Below, in pieces: positions 16,780 through 25,697 of a stretch of 64,000 nt of DNA (position 1 is the stretch's first letter; the number at the start of each line of letters is the position of its first letter). A model generated the notes under the pieces. It was given only the letters and a program-made list of their open reading frames with translations, made no database searches and was not told the origin of the DNA. Origin of the DNA: Stenotrophomonas sp. ASS1 (GTDB taxonomy: Bacteria > Pseudomonadota > Gammaproteobacteria > Xanthomonadales > Xanthomonadaceae); NCBI RefSeq assembly GCF_004346925.1, contig NZ_CP031167.1, positions 950,001 through 1,014,000 on the forward strand, given 5' to 3'. A program made the position numbers and the translations under genes.

Positions 16780-18918
16780 ATGAAAACGAACCCCAACCCC
16801 GCGCACCTGCGCCGGGCGACGCTACCTGTCCTGTGCGCATTGCTCCTGCACGCCGCGCCCCTGCTTGCCGCCGATGCGGCACCACCGACCACGCTGGATA
16901 CCGTGCGGGTGGTCGATACCCGCAGCGGTGAGCTGTCGTCCACCGCCAACGCCGGTTCCGCGCTGGGCCTGAGCGTGCTGCAGACACCGGCCAGCCTGAC
17001 GGTGATTTCGCGCGAACAACTGGAGCAGCGTGGCGACAGCAACCTCAACGATGCGATCAGCCGGGCAGGTGCGATCAGTGTGATGCCGCATCCGGGCAAC
17101 GGCCTGAGTGCGCTGTCCAGCCGCGGCTTCACCGATGGCGCTTCGGTGATGCGCCTGTACGACGGGCTGCGCCAGTACGGCGGCGTGGGTATCACCTTCC
17201 CGTTCGATACCTGGTCGATCGAGCGCATCGAAGTGCTGCGCGGCCCGGCCTCGGTCATCCATGGCGACGGTGCGATCGGCGGCGTGATCAACATCGTGCC
17301 GAAGATGCCCACGCGTGGTGCGATCGAGAACGAGATCAGCGTAACCGTGGGCAGCGAGGACACCGCGCGCCTGGGCTTCGGCAGTGGTGGCGCGCTGACG
17401 CCCGAGCTGGCCTACCGGCTGGACGTGAGTGGCAACTACAGCGGTGGCTGGGTCGATCGTGGGCGCAACAGTGACGCGACATTCTCCGGTGCGTTGCTGT
17501 GGCAGCCGCGCGCGGACCTGCAGCTGACCCTCACCCATGCGCAGGGCTACCAGCAGCCGATGCGTTACTTCGGCACGCCGCTGGTCGAGGGCCGCCAGCT
17601 GGAGGCGCTGCGCCACCGCAACTACAACGTGGACGACAGCCAGATCCGCTATCGCGACCGCTGGACCCAGCTCGATGCGCTGTGGACGCCGACCGCGAAC
17701 GTGGAATGGCGCACGCGCCTCTACCAGATCGACAGCCAACGCGATTGGCGCAATGCCGAGGCCTATGTTTACAACCGCGCCACCGGCTTGATCGATCGAT
17801 CGGGCAACACCGAGATCACCCACAACCAGGACCAGACCGGACTGACCTCGACGCTGCGCGTGCAGGGGACCGCAGGTGGCCTGCAGAACAGCTTCGCGGT
17901 GGGCCTGGACGCCAACCGCGCGCACTTCAAGCACACCAACAACACCTATGCCGGCAGCTCGGGCCCGATCGACCCGTTCGAGCCGGTGCCGGGCCAGTTC
18001 GTCAGCGACGCGCCGAACCTGCCGCGCTACCGCAATCGTGCCGAGCAGTACGCGCTGTTCGCGGAAGACCGGTTGGCGCTGAGCGAGCGCTGGTCGGTGC
18101 TGGGTGGGCTGCGCCACGACCGCGCGCGCATCGACCGTACCGATCTGATCAGCGGCCAGAATGCGTTCTCGAAGACCTACAGCAGCACCGGCTGGCGTGC
18201 AGGCACGGTATTCGCGCTGCAGCCGACGCTGAGCCTGTATGCGCAGTACTCGCAGGCGGCGGACCCGGTCAGTGGCCTGCTGATGATCAGCCCGGCCAAC
18301 GGTGCCTTCGACCTGGCCAAGGGCCGGCAGATCGAGGTGGGCCTGAAGCAGGCCTTCGATGGCGGCGAGTGGACGCTGGCGGCGTATCGCATCCGCAAGA
18401 CCGGGCTGCTCAGCCGCGATCCGCTGGTGCCGGACCGCCGCGTGCAGATGGGCGCGCAGACCTCGCATGGTATCGAGGCGTCGTTGAACTGGAACGTCGC
18501 GCCGCACTGGACGTTGGATGCCAACGCCACGGTGCTGAAGGCCGAGTTCGAGGACTTCCTGGAGACCACCGGTTCGCCGCCGCTGCTGGTGTCGCGCGAT
18601 GGCAACGTGCCGCCGAACGTGGCCGAACGCCTGGCCAATGTGTGGTTGAGCTGGCAGTTCGCACCGGACTGGAGCGCGGCGGGTGGCGTTCGCTATGTCG
18701 GCAAGCGCTACGCAGACAATGCCAACACGCTGGAGTTGCCCAGCTACAGCACCACTGATCTGGCGCTGACCTGGCAGGCAGCACCGCGCACGCGATTGTC
18801 AGCGCGCCTGTTCAACGTGTTCGACAAGGCGTACTACGCCACCGCGTACTACACCAGCACGCAGTGGCTGCTGGGCGCGGATCGTCGCGTCGAGTTCACC
18901 GTCGACCATCGCTTCTGA
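16780..18918 (+). CDS. TonB-dependent outer-membrane receptor
   Basis: A 712-residue receptor with a signal peptide (about residues 1-28, ending LLAADA), a plug domain (LGLSVLQTPASLTVISREQLEQ through VLRGPASVIHGDGAIGGVIN) and a 22-strand-type barrel ending in the aromatic VEFTVDHRF. The plug lacks an extra signalling domain. Its ligand may be a siderophore or a metal complex; the neighbouring His-rich DUF2946 and PepSY genes point to metal uptake. The ATG at 16780 is used because the upstream frame (to 16750) precedes the signal peptide. It is probably transcribed with the PepSY gene, 11 bases downstream. Confidence 0.92.
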   Translation: MKTNPNPAHLRRATLPVLCALLLHAAPLLAADAAPPTTLDTVRVVDTRSGELSSTANAGSALGLSVLQTPASLTVISREQLEQRGDSNLNDAISRAGAISVMPHPGNGLSALSSRGFTDGASVMRLYDGLRQYGGVGITFPFDTWSIERIEVLRGPASVIHGDGAIGGVINIVPKMPTRGAIENEISVTVGSEDTARLGFGSGGALTPELAYRLDVSGNYSGGWVDRGRNSDATFSGALLWQPRADLQLTLTHAQGYQQPMRYFGTPLVEGRQLEALRHRNYNVDDSQIRYRDRWTQLDALWTPTANVEWRTRLYQIDSQRDWRNAEAYVYNRATGLIDRSGNTEITHNQDQTGLTSTLRVQGTAGGLQNSFAVGLDANRAHFKHTNNTYAGSSGPIDPFEPVPGQFVSDAPNLPRYRNRAEQYALFAEDRLALSERWSVLGGLRHDRARIDRTDLISGQNAFSKTYSSTGWRAGTVFALQPTLSLYAQYSQAADPVSGLLMISPANGAFDLAKGRQIEVGLKQAFDGGEWTLAAYRIRKTGLLSRDPLVPDRRVQMGAQTSHGIEASLNWNVAPHWTLDANATVLKAEFEDFLETTGSPPLLVSRDGNVPPNVAERLANVWLSWQFAPDWSAAGGVRYVGKRYADNANTLELPSYSTTDLALTWQAAPRTRLSARLFNVFDKAYYATAYYTSTQWLLGADRRVEFTVDHRF

Positions 18919-18929
18919 GGACACGCACC

Positions 18930-20435
18930 ATGTCGCTGCGATCCACTGCCAAGCGCTGGACCTACCTGGTGCACCGTTGGCTCGGCATCGGCGGATGCCT
19001 GCTGATGCTGTTGTGGTTCGTCAGCGGCATGGTGATGTTGTTCATTGGCTACCCGAAGCTGACGCCCGGTGAACGTCTGGCGGCATTGCCGGTGCTGCCG
19101 GAGGCCCGCGATCTGCGCGGGCTGTCGGTGCTGCCTGCAGCCGTGCAGACCGAGCCGGAGGCCGTGGCGCTGACCACGCTGCGTGGCGAGCCTGCGTATG
19201 TGGTGCGCACGGGAAGCAACGTGGGGGCGTGGTCAGCCGTCACCGGCCAGGCCCTGCTGCCAGTGTCGGCACAGCGCGCCGAAGCGTCAGCGGCACAGTT
19301 TGCTGGCGGCCCGGCCTTTGTCGGTGCAATGCGCGTGGAAGAGGACCGTTGGACGCATTCGCGCGCGCTGGACGCGCACCGGCCGCTGTACCGGGTGGAA
19401 GTGGGGGGCGCACAGCCCGGTGACCTGTATGTGTCCTCGCGCACCGGTGAAGTGGTGCTGGACGCACCGCATGTGCAGCAGCGCTGGAACTACGTGGGTG
19501 CCTGGCTGCACTGGTTGTACTTCCTGCGCATGCAGTCGGTGGATCCGGTGTGGACGTGGGTGGTGATCGTGCTGTCCGCGCTGTGCACGGTGGCGGCGGT
19601 CAGCGGCATCGTGGTGGGTGTGTGGCGCTGGCGTTTCCGCGGGCGCTACCGCTCCGGTGCGAAGACGCCGTACGTCGAACCGTGGATGCGCTGGCACCAT
19701 CTGATCGGACTGATGGCTGCGGCCTTCGTGTTCACCTGGATCTTCAGCGGGCTGATGTCGATGAATCCATTGGGGGTCTTCAGCAGCACGCGCGAGGCGA
19801 TCGATGTTGAACGCTATCGTGGCAGCGCGGTAACGGTGGATGGCGCGTTGGGTGAGCCGGTGAAGCTTCTGGCGGTGGCCGATGCTGAGCGCTTCCAACC
19901 GGTCGAGATCCAGTGGCGCCGCATCGGAGGCGAGCTGTTCGCAGTGCTGCTGGACGGGCGGGGCGAGACCCGCATCGTGTCCAGCGACAATGGGCACTTG
20001 CAGGTTGCGCGGTTGCTGCCGGCAGCGTGGCTGCAGCAGAAGGTGCGTGCGCTGTCCGCTGCGCCGATGCAGGGCTTCGTGGTGCAGCAGGCAGCGGATG
20101 CCTACTTCTATCCGCGTGCGCCCGAGGCCATGAATGGTGCAGCGGTACGCCGCTTCCCGGTAGCAGTGGTGGACTTCGGCGATGCCGAGGCGACGCGGGT
20201 CTACCTCGATCTGGCCACGGGCGATCCGTTGCTGACGATGGGGCATCGGGAGCGCGTGGGGCGCTGGTTGTTCTACTTCCTGCACAGCTGGGACCTGCCG
20301 GCGATGCTGCGCCAGGAAGGTGCCCGGCTGGCGGTGTTGCTGCTGCTGAGTGCTGCTGGCACCGCGCTGTGTGCCACGGCGACGGTGATCGGCTATCGGC
20401 GATTGCGGATGAAGCTGCGGCACAGGCGGCGCTGA
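18930..20435 (+). CDS. PepSY-domain membrane protein
   Basis: A 501-residue inner-membrane protein of the PepSY_TM group (iron-uptake-associated reductase-like proteins). Four membrane segments are visible, near residues 15-40, 205-230, 255-275 and 465-490, with two periplasmic PepSY-like parts between them. HRWLG in segment 1 and HHLIG in segment 3 are conserved His positions that could hold heme or metal. Its place directly after a TonB receptor suggests release or reduction of the imported metal in the periplasm. It converges on smtcrA with a gap of 9 bases. Confidence 0.88.
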   Translation: MSLRSTAKRWTYLVHRWLGIGGCLLMLLWFVSGMVMLFIGYPKLTPGERLAALPVLPEARDLRGLSVLPAAVQTEPEAVALTTLRGEPAYVVRTGSNVGAWSAVTGQALLPVSAQRAEASAAQFAGGPAFVGAMRVEEDRWTHSRALDAHRPLYRVEVGGAQPGDLYVSSRTGEVVLDAPHVQQRWNYVGAWLHWLYFLRMQSVDPVWTWVVIVLSALCTVAAVSGIVVGVWRWRFRGRYRSGAKTPYVEPWMRWHHLIGLMAAAFVFTWIFSGLMSMNPLGVFSSTREAIDVERYRGSAVTVDGALGEPVKLLAVADAERFQPVEIQWRRIGGELFAVLLDGRGETRIVSSDNGHLQVARLLPAAWLQQKVRALSAAPMQGFVVQQAADAYFYPRAPEAMNGAAVRRFPVAVVDFGDAEATRVYLDLATGDPLLTMGHRERVGRWLFYFLHSWDLPAMLRQEGARLAVLLLLSAAGTALCATATVIGYRRLRMKLRHRRR

Positions 20436-20444
20436 GGCCCTGGG

Positions 20445-21578
20445 CTACATCCGAAGCCAACGTGTGGACACGGCCACCAGCAACAAGGCCGTGGCCACCC
20501 CGATGAACGCAGCGATCAGGCCGAAGTGGTTGGCGGCGAAGCCGATCAGCGCCGGCCCGGCAAGGATGCCGGCGAAGCCCAGCGTGGATACCGCGGTGAT
20601 CGCCAGCGCACCCGGCATGCGGGTCTGGTGGCCGGCCAGCGAGAACAGCGCCGGCGCGATGTTGGCGCAGCCGAGGCCGACCAGCACATAGCCGATCAGC
20701 GACGCCTGCCACGGCGTGACCAGCGTCAGCACCAGCACGCCAGCGGCGGCAAGCAGAGCACCGAACACGATCGCGCGCTCACGGCCCATACGCGCTACCA
20801 GCGCATCGCCGAACAGGCGTGCGACGGTCATGGTCAGGGTGAAGGTTACATATCCGATACCGGCGAGGCTGGCATCGACGCGACGCACGTCGCTGAGAAA
20901 CACTGCGCTCCAGTCCAGCATCGCGCCTTCACCGAGGAAGGCGACGAACGCCAGCACGCCGATGAACAGCACGATGCCGTGCGGCAGGGCCAACATCGGT
21001 GTGTCGTGCGGCATGCGTTCGCTGTGCCAGTACGCCGCCGACAGCAGCATCACCAGCAGCATGGCGCCAACGCCGATCAGCACCGATGCCAGTGGCGGCA
21101 GCTGTGCGGACAACAGCACGGTCATGGTGGCCGCGCCGAGGAAGCCGCCGATGCTGAAGAAGGCATGGAAGCCGGACATCATCACCCGCTGTGCTTCGCG
21201 CTCGACGATGACGGCCTGCACGTTCATCGTGCAGTCCATTGCGCCCACGGCGGCGCCGAACACGAACAGCACCAGCCCCAGTGACCAGGCCGAACCGGCC
21301 AGCGCCAGGCCGGGCACGGTCAGGCAGATCAGCAGGCTGCTGGCCACCATCACCCGCCGGCAGCCCAGGCGGGCGGCCAGTACACCGGACAGCGGCATGG
21401 CCAGCAGCGAACCGGCACCGAGGCAGAGCAGCACCAGGCCCAGCGTGGCGTCGTTGATGTCGGTGCGCGCTTTGGCGAATGGCACCAGGGTGGCCCACAA
21501 CGCCGTGGCGAAGCCGGGAATGAAGAACGCAGCGCGGGTCGCGTGCTGTTCGGCACGCGCGCGGTTGGCAAGGGACAT
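20445..21578 (-). CDS. smtcrA: MFS transporter SmtcrA
   Basis: A 377-residue transporter with about twelve hydrophobic segments and the MFS loop motif GVLAARLGCRRVM between segments 2 and 3. It resembles YbjJ-type transporters. In S. maltophilia the gene called SmtcrA lies next to smqnrR and is repressed by the same DeoR-type regulator as Smqnr; here the gene follows smqnrR by 11 bases in one unit. Substrate assignment (drug efflux) rests on that published link and not on sequence. Confidence 0.85.
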   Translation of the reverse strand: MSLANRARAEQHATRAAFFIPGFATALWATLVPFAKARTDINDATLGLVLLCLGAGSLLAMPLSGVLAARLGCRRVMVASSLLICLTVPGLALAGSAWSLGLVLFVFGAAVGAMDCTMNVQAVIVEREAQRVMMSGFHAFFSIGGFLGAATMTVLLSAQLPPLASVLIGVGAMLLVMLLSAAYWHSERMPHDTPMLALPHGIVLFIGVLAFVAFLGEGAMLDWSAVFLSDVRRVDASLAGIGYVTFTLTMTVARLFGDALVARMGRERAIVFGALLAAAGVLVLTLVTPWQASLIGYVLVGLGCANIAPALFSLAGHQTRMPGALAITAVSTLGFAGILAGPALIGFAANHFGLIAAFIGVATALLLVAVSTRWLRM

Positions 21579-21589
21579 GAGCGGTACGG

Positions 21590-22366
21590 TCAGGGCGGAC
21601 TGGGGTGTACCGCGATGCCTGCGGCGCGGAAGCGCGCCGCCAGTGCGGCGGGCGCGGTGGTGGTCAGCACCAGGTCGTCGATCTCGTCCAGGCTGGCGAT
21701 CTGCCAGTTACCGCGGGCACCGAGCTTTTCAGTGGTGGCGGCGACGATGACGCGGCTGCTGCAGGCCACCATCGCGCGCTTGAGCGTGGCTTCTTCCGCA
21801 TCCATTGCCCAGACGCCGGTGTCGCCGTCCACTGCGCAGGGGCCGGGCAGGTATACGTCGGCGCGCAGGCGCTGCACCTGCGCCAACGCTTCAGCGCCGA
21901 CCGCGCCGCCACCACTGGCCAGGCGGCCGCCGATCAGCTGCACCGAAGTGCCTTCGAGCATGCTGGCGGCGGTGGCGATCTGCGGAGCATTGGTGATCAC
22001 CGTCAGGCCGAGAGCGGTCGGCAGCTGCTGGGCGATCGCCAGATTGGTCGAGCCGGCATCGAGCAGTACCACCTGGCCCGGTTGCAGCAGCGCGCAGACG
22101 CGGGCGGCCAGTTCGGCCTTGTCGCCACGGTCGCGGGTCAGGCGCTCGCGTAGCGGGCGTTCCTTGGGGGGCGGCAGCACGGCGCCGCCGTAGACACGCT
22201 GGCACAGGCCTTGGGCGGCCAGCTCGCGCAGATCACGGCGGATCGAATCTTCGGAGACGGCATAGCGGCGCGCCAGTTCGGCGGCGACCACGCGGCCCTG
22301 CTGGCGCAGTTCCTCGAGGATCTGCAGGGTGCGCTGGGCGGGGAGGGGGCTGGGATCGGAGCTCAT
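21590..22366 (-). CDS. smqnrR: DeoR-family repressor SmQnrR
   Basis: A 258-residue DeoR-type regulator. The N-terminal helix-turn-helix (QGRVVAAELARRYAVSEDSI, about residues 22-41, then RRDLREL) is followed by the sugar-phosphate-sensing domain with LLDAGSTNLAIA and ITNAPQIA. It is divergent from smqnr, and in S. maltophilia SmQnrR is known to repress Smqnr and SmtcrA. The ATG at 22366 is preferred over 22381, which gives five extra residues. A repeated CGTGCA operator lies 11 bases upstream of the start. Confidence 0.92.
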   Translation of the reverse strand: MSSDPSPLPAQRTLQILEELRQQGRVVAAELARRYAVSEDSIRRDLRELAAQGLCQRVYGGAVLPPPKERPLRERLTRDRGDKAELAARVCALLQPGQVVLLDAGSTNLAIAQQLPTALGLTVITNAPQIATAASMLEGTSVQLIGGRLASGGGAVGAEALAQVQRLRADVYLPGPCAVDGDTGVWAMDAEEATLKRAMVACSSRVIVAATTEKLGARGNWQIASLDEIDDLVLTTTAPAALAARFRAAGIAVHPSPP

Positions 22367-22376
22367 GACGCAAGTC

Positions 22377-22410
22377 TGCACGTTCGTGCATTAACGTGCA
22401 ACAACGTGCG
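22377..22410. promoter_or_regulatory. Likely SmQnrR operator in the smqnrR-smqnr intergenic region
   Basis: TGCACG at 22377-22382 and CGTGCA at 22385-22390 form a perfect inverted repeat around TT. CGTGCA recurs at 22395-22400 and CGTGCG at 22405-22410, so the half-sites on the plus strand repeat every 10 bases, one helical turn. This suits co-operative binding by an oligomeric DeoR protein over both divergent promoters. No clear -35/-10 pair could be named. Confidence 0.7.
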
Positions 22411-22513
22411 TTGGGCGGGCGTGGCCACAGATCGGCTGGACTGTCGGTGAACCCAACCGCGCCAGCGTCTATGGATCGCCCTCGCGGCCCGGCATCATGG
22501 CGGGGCACCTGGC

Positions 22514-23173
22514 ATGGAATCCACGATGTCCCCCACCGTTCACCGCAAGCTGCGCATCGGCGCGGACCAGTACACCGGCCAGAAAGTGGTCGACCAGCAG
22601 TTCCACGAATGCGATTTCTCCGGCGCTGACCTCACCGCCACCGAGTTCATCAACTGCAGCTTCTATGACGCTGAAAACCGCGCCGGTTGCCGCTTCAATG
22701 GCGCCACATTGAAGGAAGCCAGCTTCCGTAGTTGCGACATCAGCATGTGCCACTTCAGTTTCATCAAGGCGCTGGGCCTGGAGATCAGTGAGTGCCGTGC
22801 GCAGGGCGCGGACTTCAGCAACGCCAGCTTCATGAACCAGATCACCACGCGCAGCTGGTTCTGCAGTGCCTTCATCAAGAAGTCGAACCTGCGCTACGCC
22901 AATTTCTCGCGGGTGACATTGGAGAAGTGCGAACTGTGGGAAAACCGCTGGGATGGCGCGAATGTGAGCGGTGCCAGCTTCGCCGGTTCGGACCTGTCCG
23001 GTGGCCAGTTCGAGGGGATCGACTGGAACAGTGCCAACTTCACCGACTGCAACCTGACCAACTCGGAGCTGGGCGAGCTGGACCTGCGCAGCACCAATCT
23101 GCGCGGCGCCACACTGGATGTGCAGCAGGTGGCGCTGTTGATGCAGCGTATCGGCATTACCGTGGTGCCGTAG
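22514..23173 (+). CDS. smqnr: Pentapeptide-repeat quinolone-resistance protein SmQnr
   Basis: A 219-residue Qnr-type protein made of pentapeptide repeats (A(D/N)LXX-like: CDFSGADLTATEF, ANFTDCNLTNSELGELDLRS), which fold into a right-handed beta-helix that mimics DNA and shields gyrase and topoisomerase IV from quinolones. The length and the surrounding genes match the chromosomal Smqnr of S. maltophilia. A second ATG at 22526 would give four fewer residues. The gene is convergent with a methyltransferase gene, with three bases between the stops. Confidence 0.95.
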   Translation: MESTMSPTVHRKLRIGADQYTGQKVVDQQFHECDFSGADLTATEFINCSFYDAENRAGCRFNGATLKEASFRSCDISMCHFSFIKALGLEISECRAQGADFSNASFMNQITTRSWFCSAFIKKSNLRYANFSRVTLEKCELWENRWDGANVSGASFAGSDLSGGQFEGIDWNSANFTDCNLTNSELGELDLRSTNLRGATLDVQQVALLMQRIGITVVP

Positions 23174-23176
23174 GCA

Positions 23177-23851
23177 TCATCCGGCGTACGCCACCCAGCC
23201 CTTGAAGCTGAAGCCGGCGTAGAACAGCTCCACGTTGTCGAAGCCGGCCTCCTGCAGTAGCGCAACCTCCTGCTCGGGCGACAGCAACGGCAATCGCTCG
23301 GCAATGGCGTCGATCGCGCGCTGCGCATCGGCGTGGGCAACCCCCGAGGCTTCGGCGAACGCCGCGTAGCGCTGCAACCAGCGCAGCTTGCCGGCCGGGT
23401 CCTGCGGCACGCTGTGGTGCGCCACCACCAGCGGCGCGCCGGGTTGCAGGCGCCGGTGCAGTTCGCGCAGCGTGTGCAGGCGCTGCCCGGCATCGAGGAA
23501 GTGCAGGGTCAGCAGGCAGCTGGCACCGTCGAAGCGCGCATCGGGTGCATCGTCGATATAGCCTTCCAGCAGCTGCACGCGCGACATCAGCGGACCCAGT
23601 GTCTGCTCGGCCAGGGCCAGCATCGGCGCGGCCGGGTCTACGCCCAGCAGCTGCCAGCCCGGCTGCGCCTCGGCGAAGGCCTTCAGTTCCAACCCGCCAC
23701 CGGCACCCAGCACCAGCACGCGGCCCTGCGCAGGGACACGTTCGGCCAGCAGCAGCCGGCTCATCTGCTGCAGGGCGAGGAAGCCCGGCACCTGGCGCAG
23801 CGGTGCTTCGGCATAGCGGGCCACCGCCTGCGGATCGGAGAACGTGGACAT
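23177..23851 (-). CDS. Class I SAM-dependent methyltransferase
   Basis: A 224-residue protein with the Rossmann methyltransferase motifs: VLVLGAGGGLELKAF (motif I, about residues 44-58), the acidic end of strand 2 in LLGVDPAAPML, and YIDDAPDARFDGASCLLTLHF (motif post-II/IV region). It resembles small-molecule or tRNA methyltransferases of the UbiE/COQ5-like group. Substrate is unknown. The start at 23851 (MSTFSDPQAV) is preferred; an open frame 16 residues longer exists. It is next to and in the same direction as the GST-like gene, 87 bases away. Confidence 0.85.
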   Translation of the reverse strand: MSTFSDPQAVARYAEAPLRQVPGFLALQQMSRLLLAERVPAQGRVLVLGAGGGLELKAFAEAQPGWQLLGVDPAAPMLALAEQTLGPLMSRVQLLEGYIDDAPDARFDGASCLLTLHFLDAGQRLHTLRELHRRLQPGAPLVVAHHSVPQDPAGKLRWLQRYAAFAEASGVAHADAQRAIDAIAERLPLLSPEQEVALLQEAGFDNVELFYAGFSFKGWVAYAG

Positions 23852-23938
23852 GCGCGGATTCCTGCGGCGGGGGACATACCACTGTAGCGCGGCGCGCAAG
23901 AGGCATTGCGCGCCGCTGCCGCACAGGCCGGGCCGGGC

Positions 23939-24637
23939 TCAGGCCGCTGCGGCCTCAAGCACTTCTTCCAGCCGCACCTCGCCGAGGAAGCCGCCGCTGC
24001 TGGTTGCCGGCCGCTGCGCTTCAACGGCGTGGGCGAACTGCACGCCGGCGTCGTCCTGCAGGCGCTCGAACAGCTGCTGCAACTTCGGGAACTCGCGGCG
24101 GTCGACCACCTGGTGGTAATCGTTCCAGCGCGCGATGCCGGCGAAGTAGGCATCGGCGAAGCTGCGCTGTGCGCCCAGCAGCCAGGGGCCGTCGCCGATC
24201 ATCTGCTCCAGTGCCCGATGTGCGTGGCGCACCTTGGTCGTGCCGTAGGCACGCAGCGCCTCGCCTTCATCGCCTTCCGCATGCTCCAGTGCGTGCCAGA
24301 GCGGCGCATAGGCACCGAAGAAACTGGTGTTGAGATAGGCCAGCCGATGGTTGAGGCGATCGAAGCCGGACGTACCCTGTGCGAAGCCCAGCCCCTGTGC
24401 GATGCCCTTCGCGGCCAGGTGGTTGAGGATGGCCAGGCTTTCGCTGAGCAGTTCGCCCTGCCCGGTGCGCAGGGTCGGGGTTTCGCCCAGTGGATTGAGG
24501 TGGCGGTAGTCTTCGCCCTGCACCTGGCCGGGCATGTCGATGCGGCACAGCTGGTAAGGCTGGCGCAGCCACTCCAGGGCAACGATGGAGCCGAACGAGC
24601 AGCCCGAGGGCACGCCGTAGAAGAGGATCGGGGTCAT
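23939..24637 (-). CDS. Glutathione S-transferase family protein
   Basis: A 232-residue two-domain GST-like protein. The thioredoxin-like N-terminal domain reads ILFYGVPSGCSFGSIVALEW, with Ser or Cys at the active-site position, then the GETPTLR cis-proline motif and SESLAILNHLA for glutathione binding. The helical C-terminal domain follows. It is divergent from a LysR gene, with 115 bases between the two starts that contain a palindrome, so it is the likely target of that regulator. The start at 24637 (MTPILFYG) is used. Confidence 0.85.
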   Translation of the reverse strand: MTPILFYGVPSGCSFGSIVALEWLRQPYQLCRIDMPGQVQGEDYRHLNPLGETPTLRTGQGELLSESLAILNHLAAKGIAQGLGFAQGTSGFDRLNHRLAYLNTSFFGAYAPLWHALEHAEGDEGEALRAYGTTKVRHAHRALEQMIGDGPWLLGAQRSFADAYFAGIARWNDYHQVVDRREFPKLQQLFERLQDDAGVQFAHAVEAQRPATSSGGFLGEVRLEEVLEAAAA

Positions 24638-24729
24638 GGCAGGTTTCCGGTTCAAGCCGCGATGCGGCGGGTGAGGAAAGCGTGCCTGCGTGGACATTGC
24701 CCCGGAAGCCGTCAGAATGGCATCCTGAA

Positions 24730-24745
24730 GTCCACATCTGTGGAC
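24730..24745. promoter_or_regulatory. Palindromic operator upstream of LysR gene
   Basis: GTCCACA-TC-TGTGGAC is a perfect 16-base palindrome, 7 bases before the LysR start codon and so overlapping its ribosome binding site region. It fits a LysR-type binding site that controls the divergent GST-like gene and the regulator itself. Confidence 0.65.
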
Positions 24746-24752
24746 GTTGCGC

Positions 24753-25697
24753 ATGCTCAATCTCAACGATCTGGCTCTGTTCGTGACCGCAGTGGAGCAG
24801 GGCGGGTTCGCTGCTGGTGGCCGCCATCTGGGCTTGCCGCGCTCGACCCTGAGCAAGCGCGTGGCGCTGCTGGAAGAACACCTCGAGGTGCGGCTGCTGC
24901 AACGCAGTTCGCGTCGCTTCGCATTGACCGAGGTCGGCCAGGACTTCTTCGAGCGCGCACGCGCAGCGTTGTCTGAGGTCGAGGCCGCCGAGGCCATCGT
25001 CCGCGACCGCCAGGCCGAACCCAGCGGCACCGTACGCATCAGCGCTTCGATTCCGGTGGTGCAGGGCGAGCTCGCCGCGTGCCTGCCTGCACTGGCCCGC
25101 CGCTATCCACGGCTGCGCATCGAAGTTGAAGTGAGTGATCGTTTCATCGATCTGGCTCAGGAGGGCATCGACATCGCTCTGCGCAGCCACTTCGGTCCGC
25201 TGCCGGATTCCGGGTTGGTGCAGCGCTCGCTGGGTAGCGAGCGCATCGTGCTTGTGGCGTCCCCTGGCTATCTGGCAGCCGCGCCGGCAGTGGATACGCC
25301 CGAGCAGCTGCTTGCGCATGCCGGCCTGCTGACCGCGCGTCATGCAACGCGCTGGACGCTGCATGGCCCCGACGCGCGCACCGTGCAGGTGGAGCCGCAG
25401 GTGGCGCTGGTCGGCAATGAATCGCAGCTGCTGATCGCGGCGGCCGAAGCGGGTCTTGGCATTACTGTGTTGCCACACAGCCTGTGTGCCGCGGCACTTG
25501 CCGCCGGCCGCCTGCAGCAGGTGCTGCCGGCGTGGCATGCCGGCGAAGTGACCACCAGCGTGCTGCTGCCGCATCGTCGCGGCCAGTTGCCGGGCGTGCG
25601 CGTGGTGGTGGATGCGCTGGTCGCGCATTACCAGCTCAACGCAGCGCGCGCGCCAGTACCTGCCAGATCCTCGGGTCCTGGCACTGCGAAACGTTGA
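24753..25697 (+). CDS. LysR-family transcriptional regulator
   Basis: A 314-residue LTTR. The winged helix-turn-helix (FVTAVEQGGFAAGGRHLGLP and RSTLSKRVALLEEHLEVRLL, residues 9-48) is followed by the periplasmic-binding-protein-like sensor domain. The ATG at 24753 is used; a TTG codon six bases earlier is in frame. Its last 62 bases overlap the 3' end of the MocR gene on the other strand, so the C-terminal tail (ARAPVPARSSGPGTAKR) may be an extension. It most likely controls the divergent GST-like gene. Confidence 0.9.
   Translation: MLNLNDLALFVTAVEQGGFAAGGRHLGLPRSTLSKRVALLEEHLEVRLLQRSSRRFALTEVGQDFFERARAALSEVEAAEAIVRDRQAEPSGTVRISASIPVVQGELAACLPALARRYPRLRIEVEVSDRFIDLAQEGIDIALRSHFGPLPDSGLVQRSLGSERIVLVASPGYLAAAPAVDTPEQLLAHAGLLTARHATRWTLHGPDARTVQVEPQVALVGNESQLLIAAAEAGLGITVLPHSLCAAALAAGRLQQVLPAWHAGEVTTSVLLPHRRGQLPGVRVVVDALVAHYQLNAARAPVPARSSGPGTAKR

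Noticed and set aside
16822..18507. A 561-residue open frame antisense to the TonB receptor
   Set aside because: The plus-strand receptor is complete with signal peptide, plug and barrel; the antisense frame is a codon-bias shadow.
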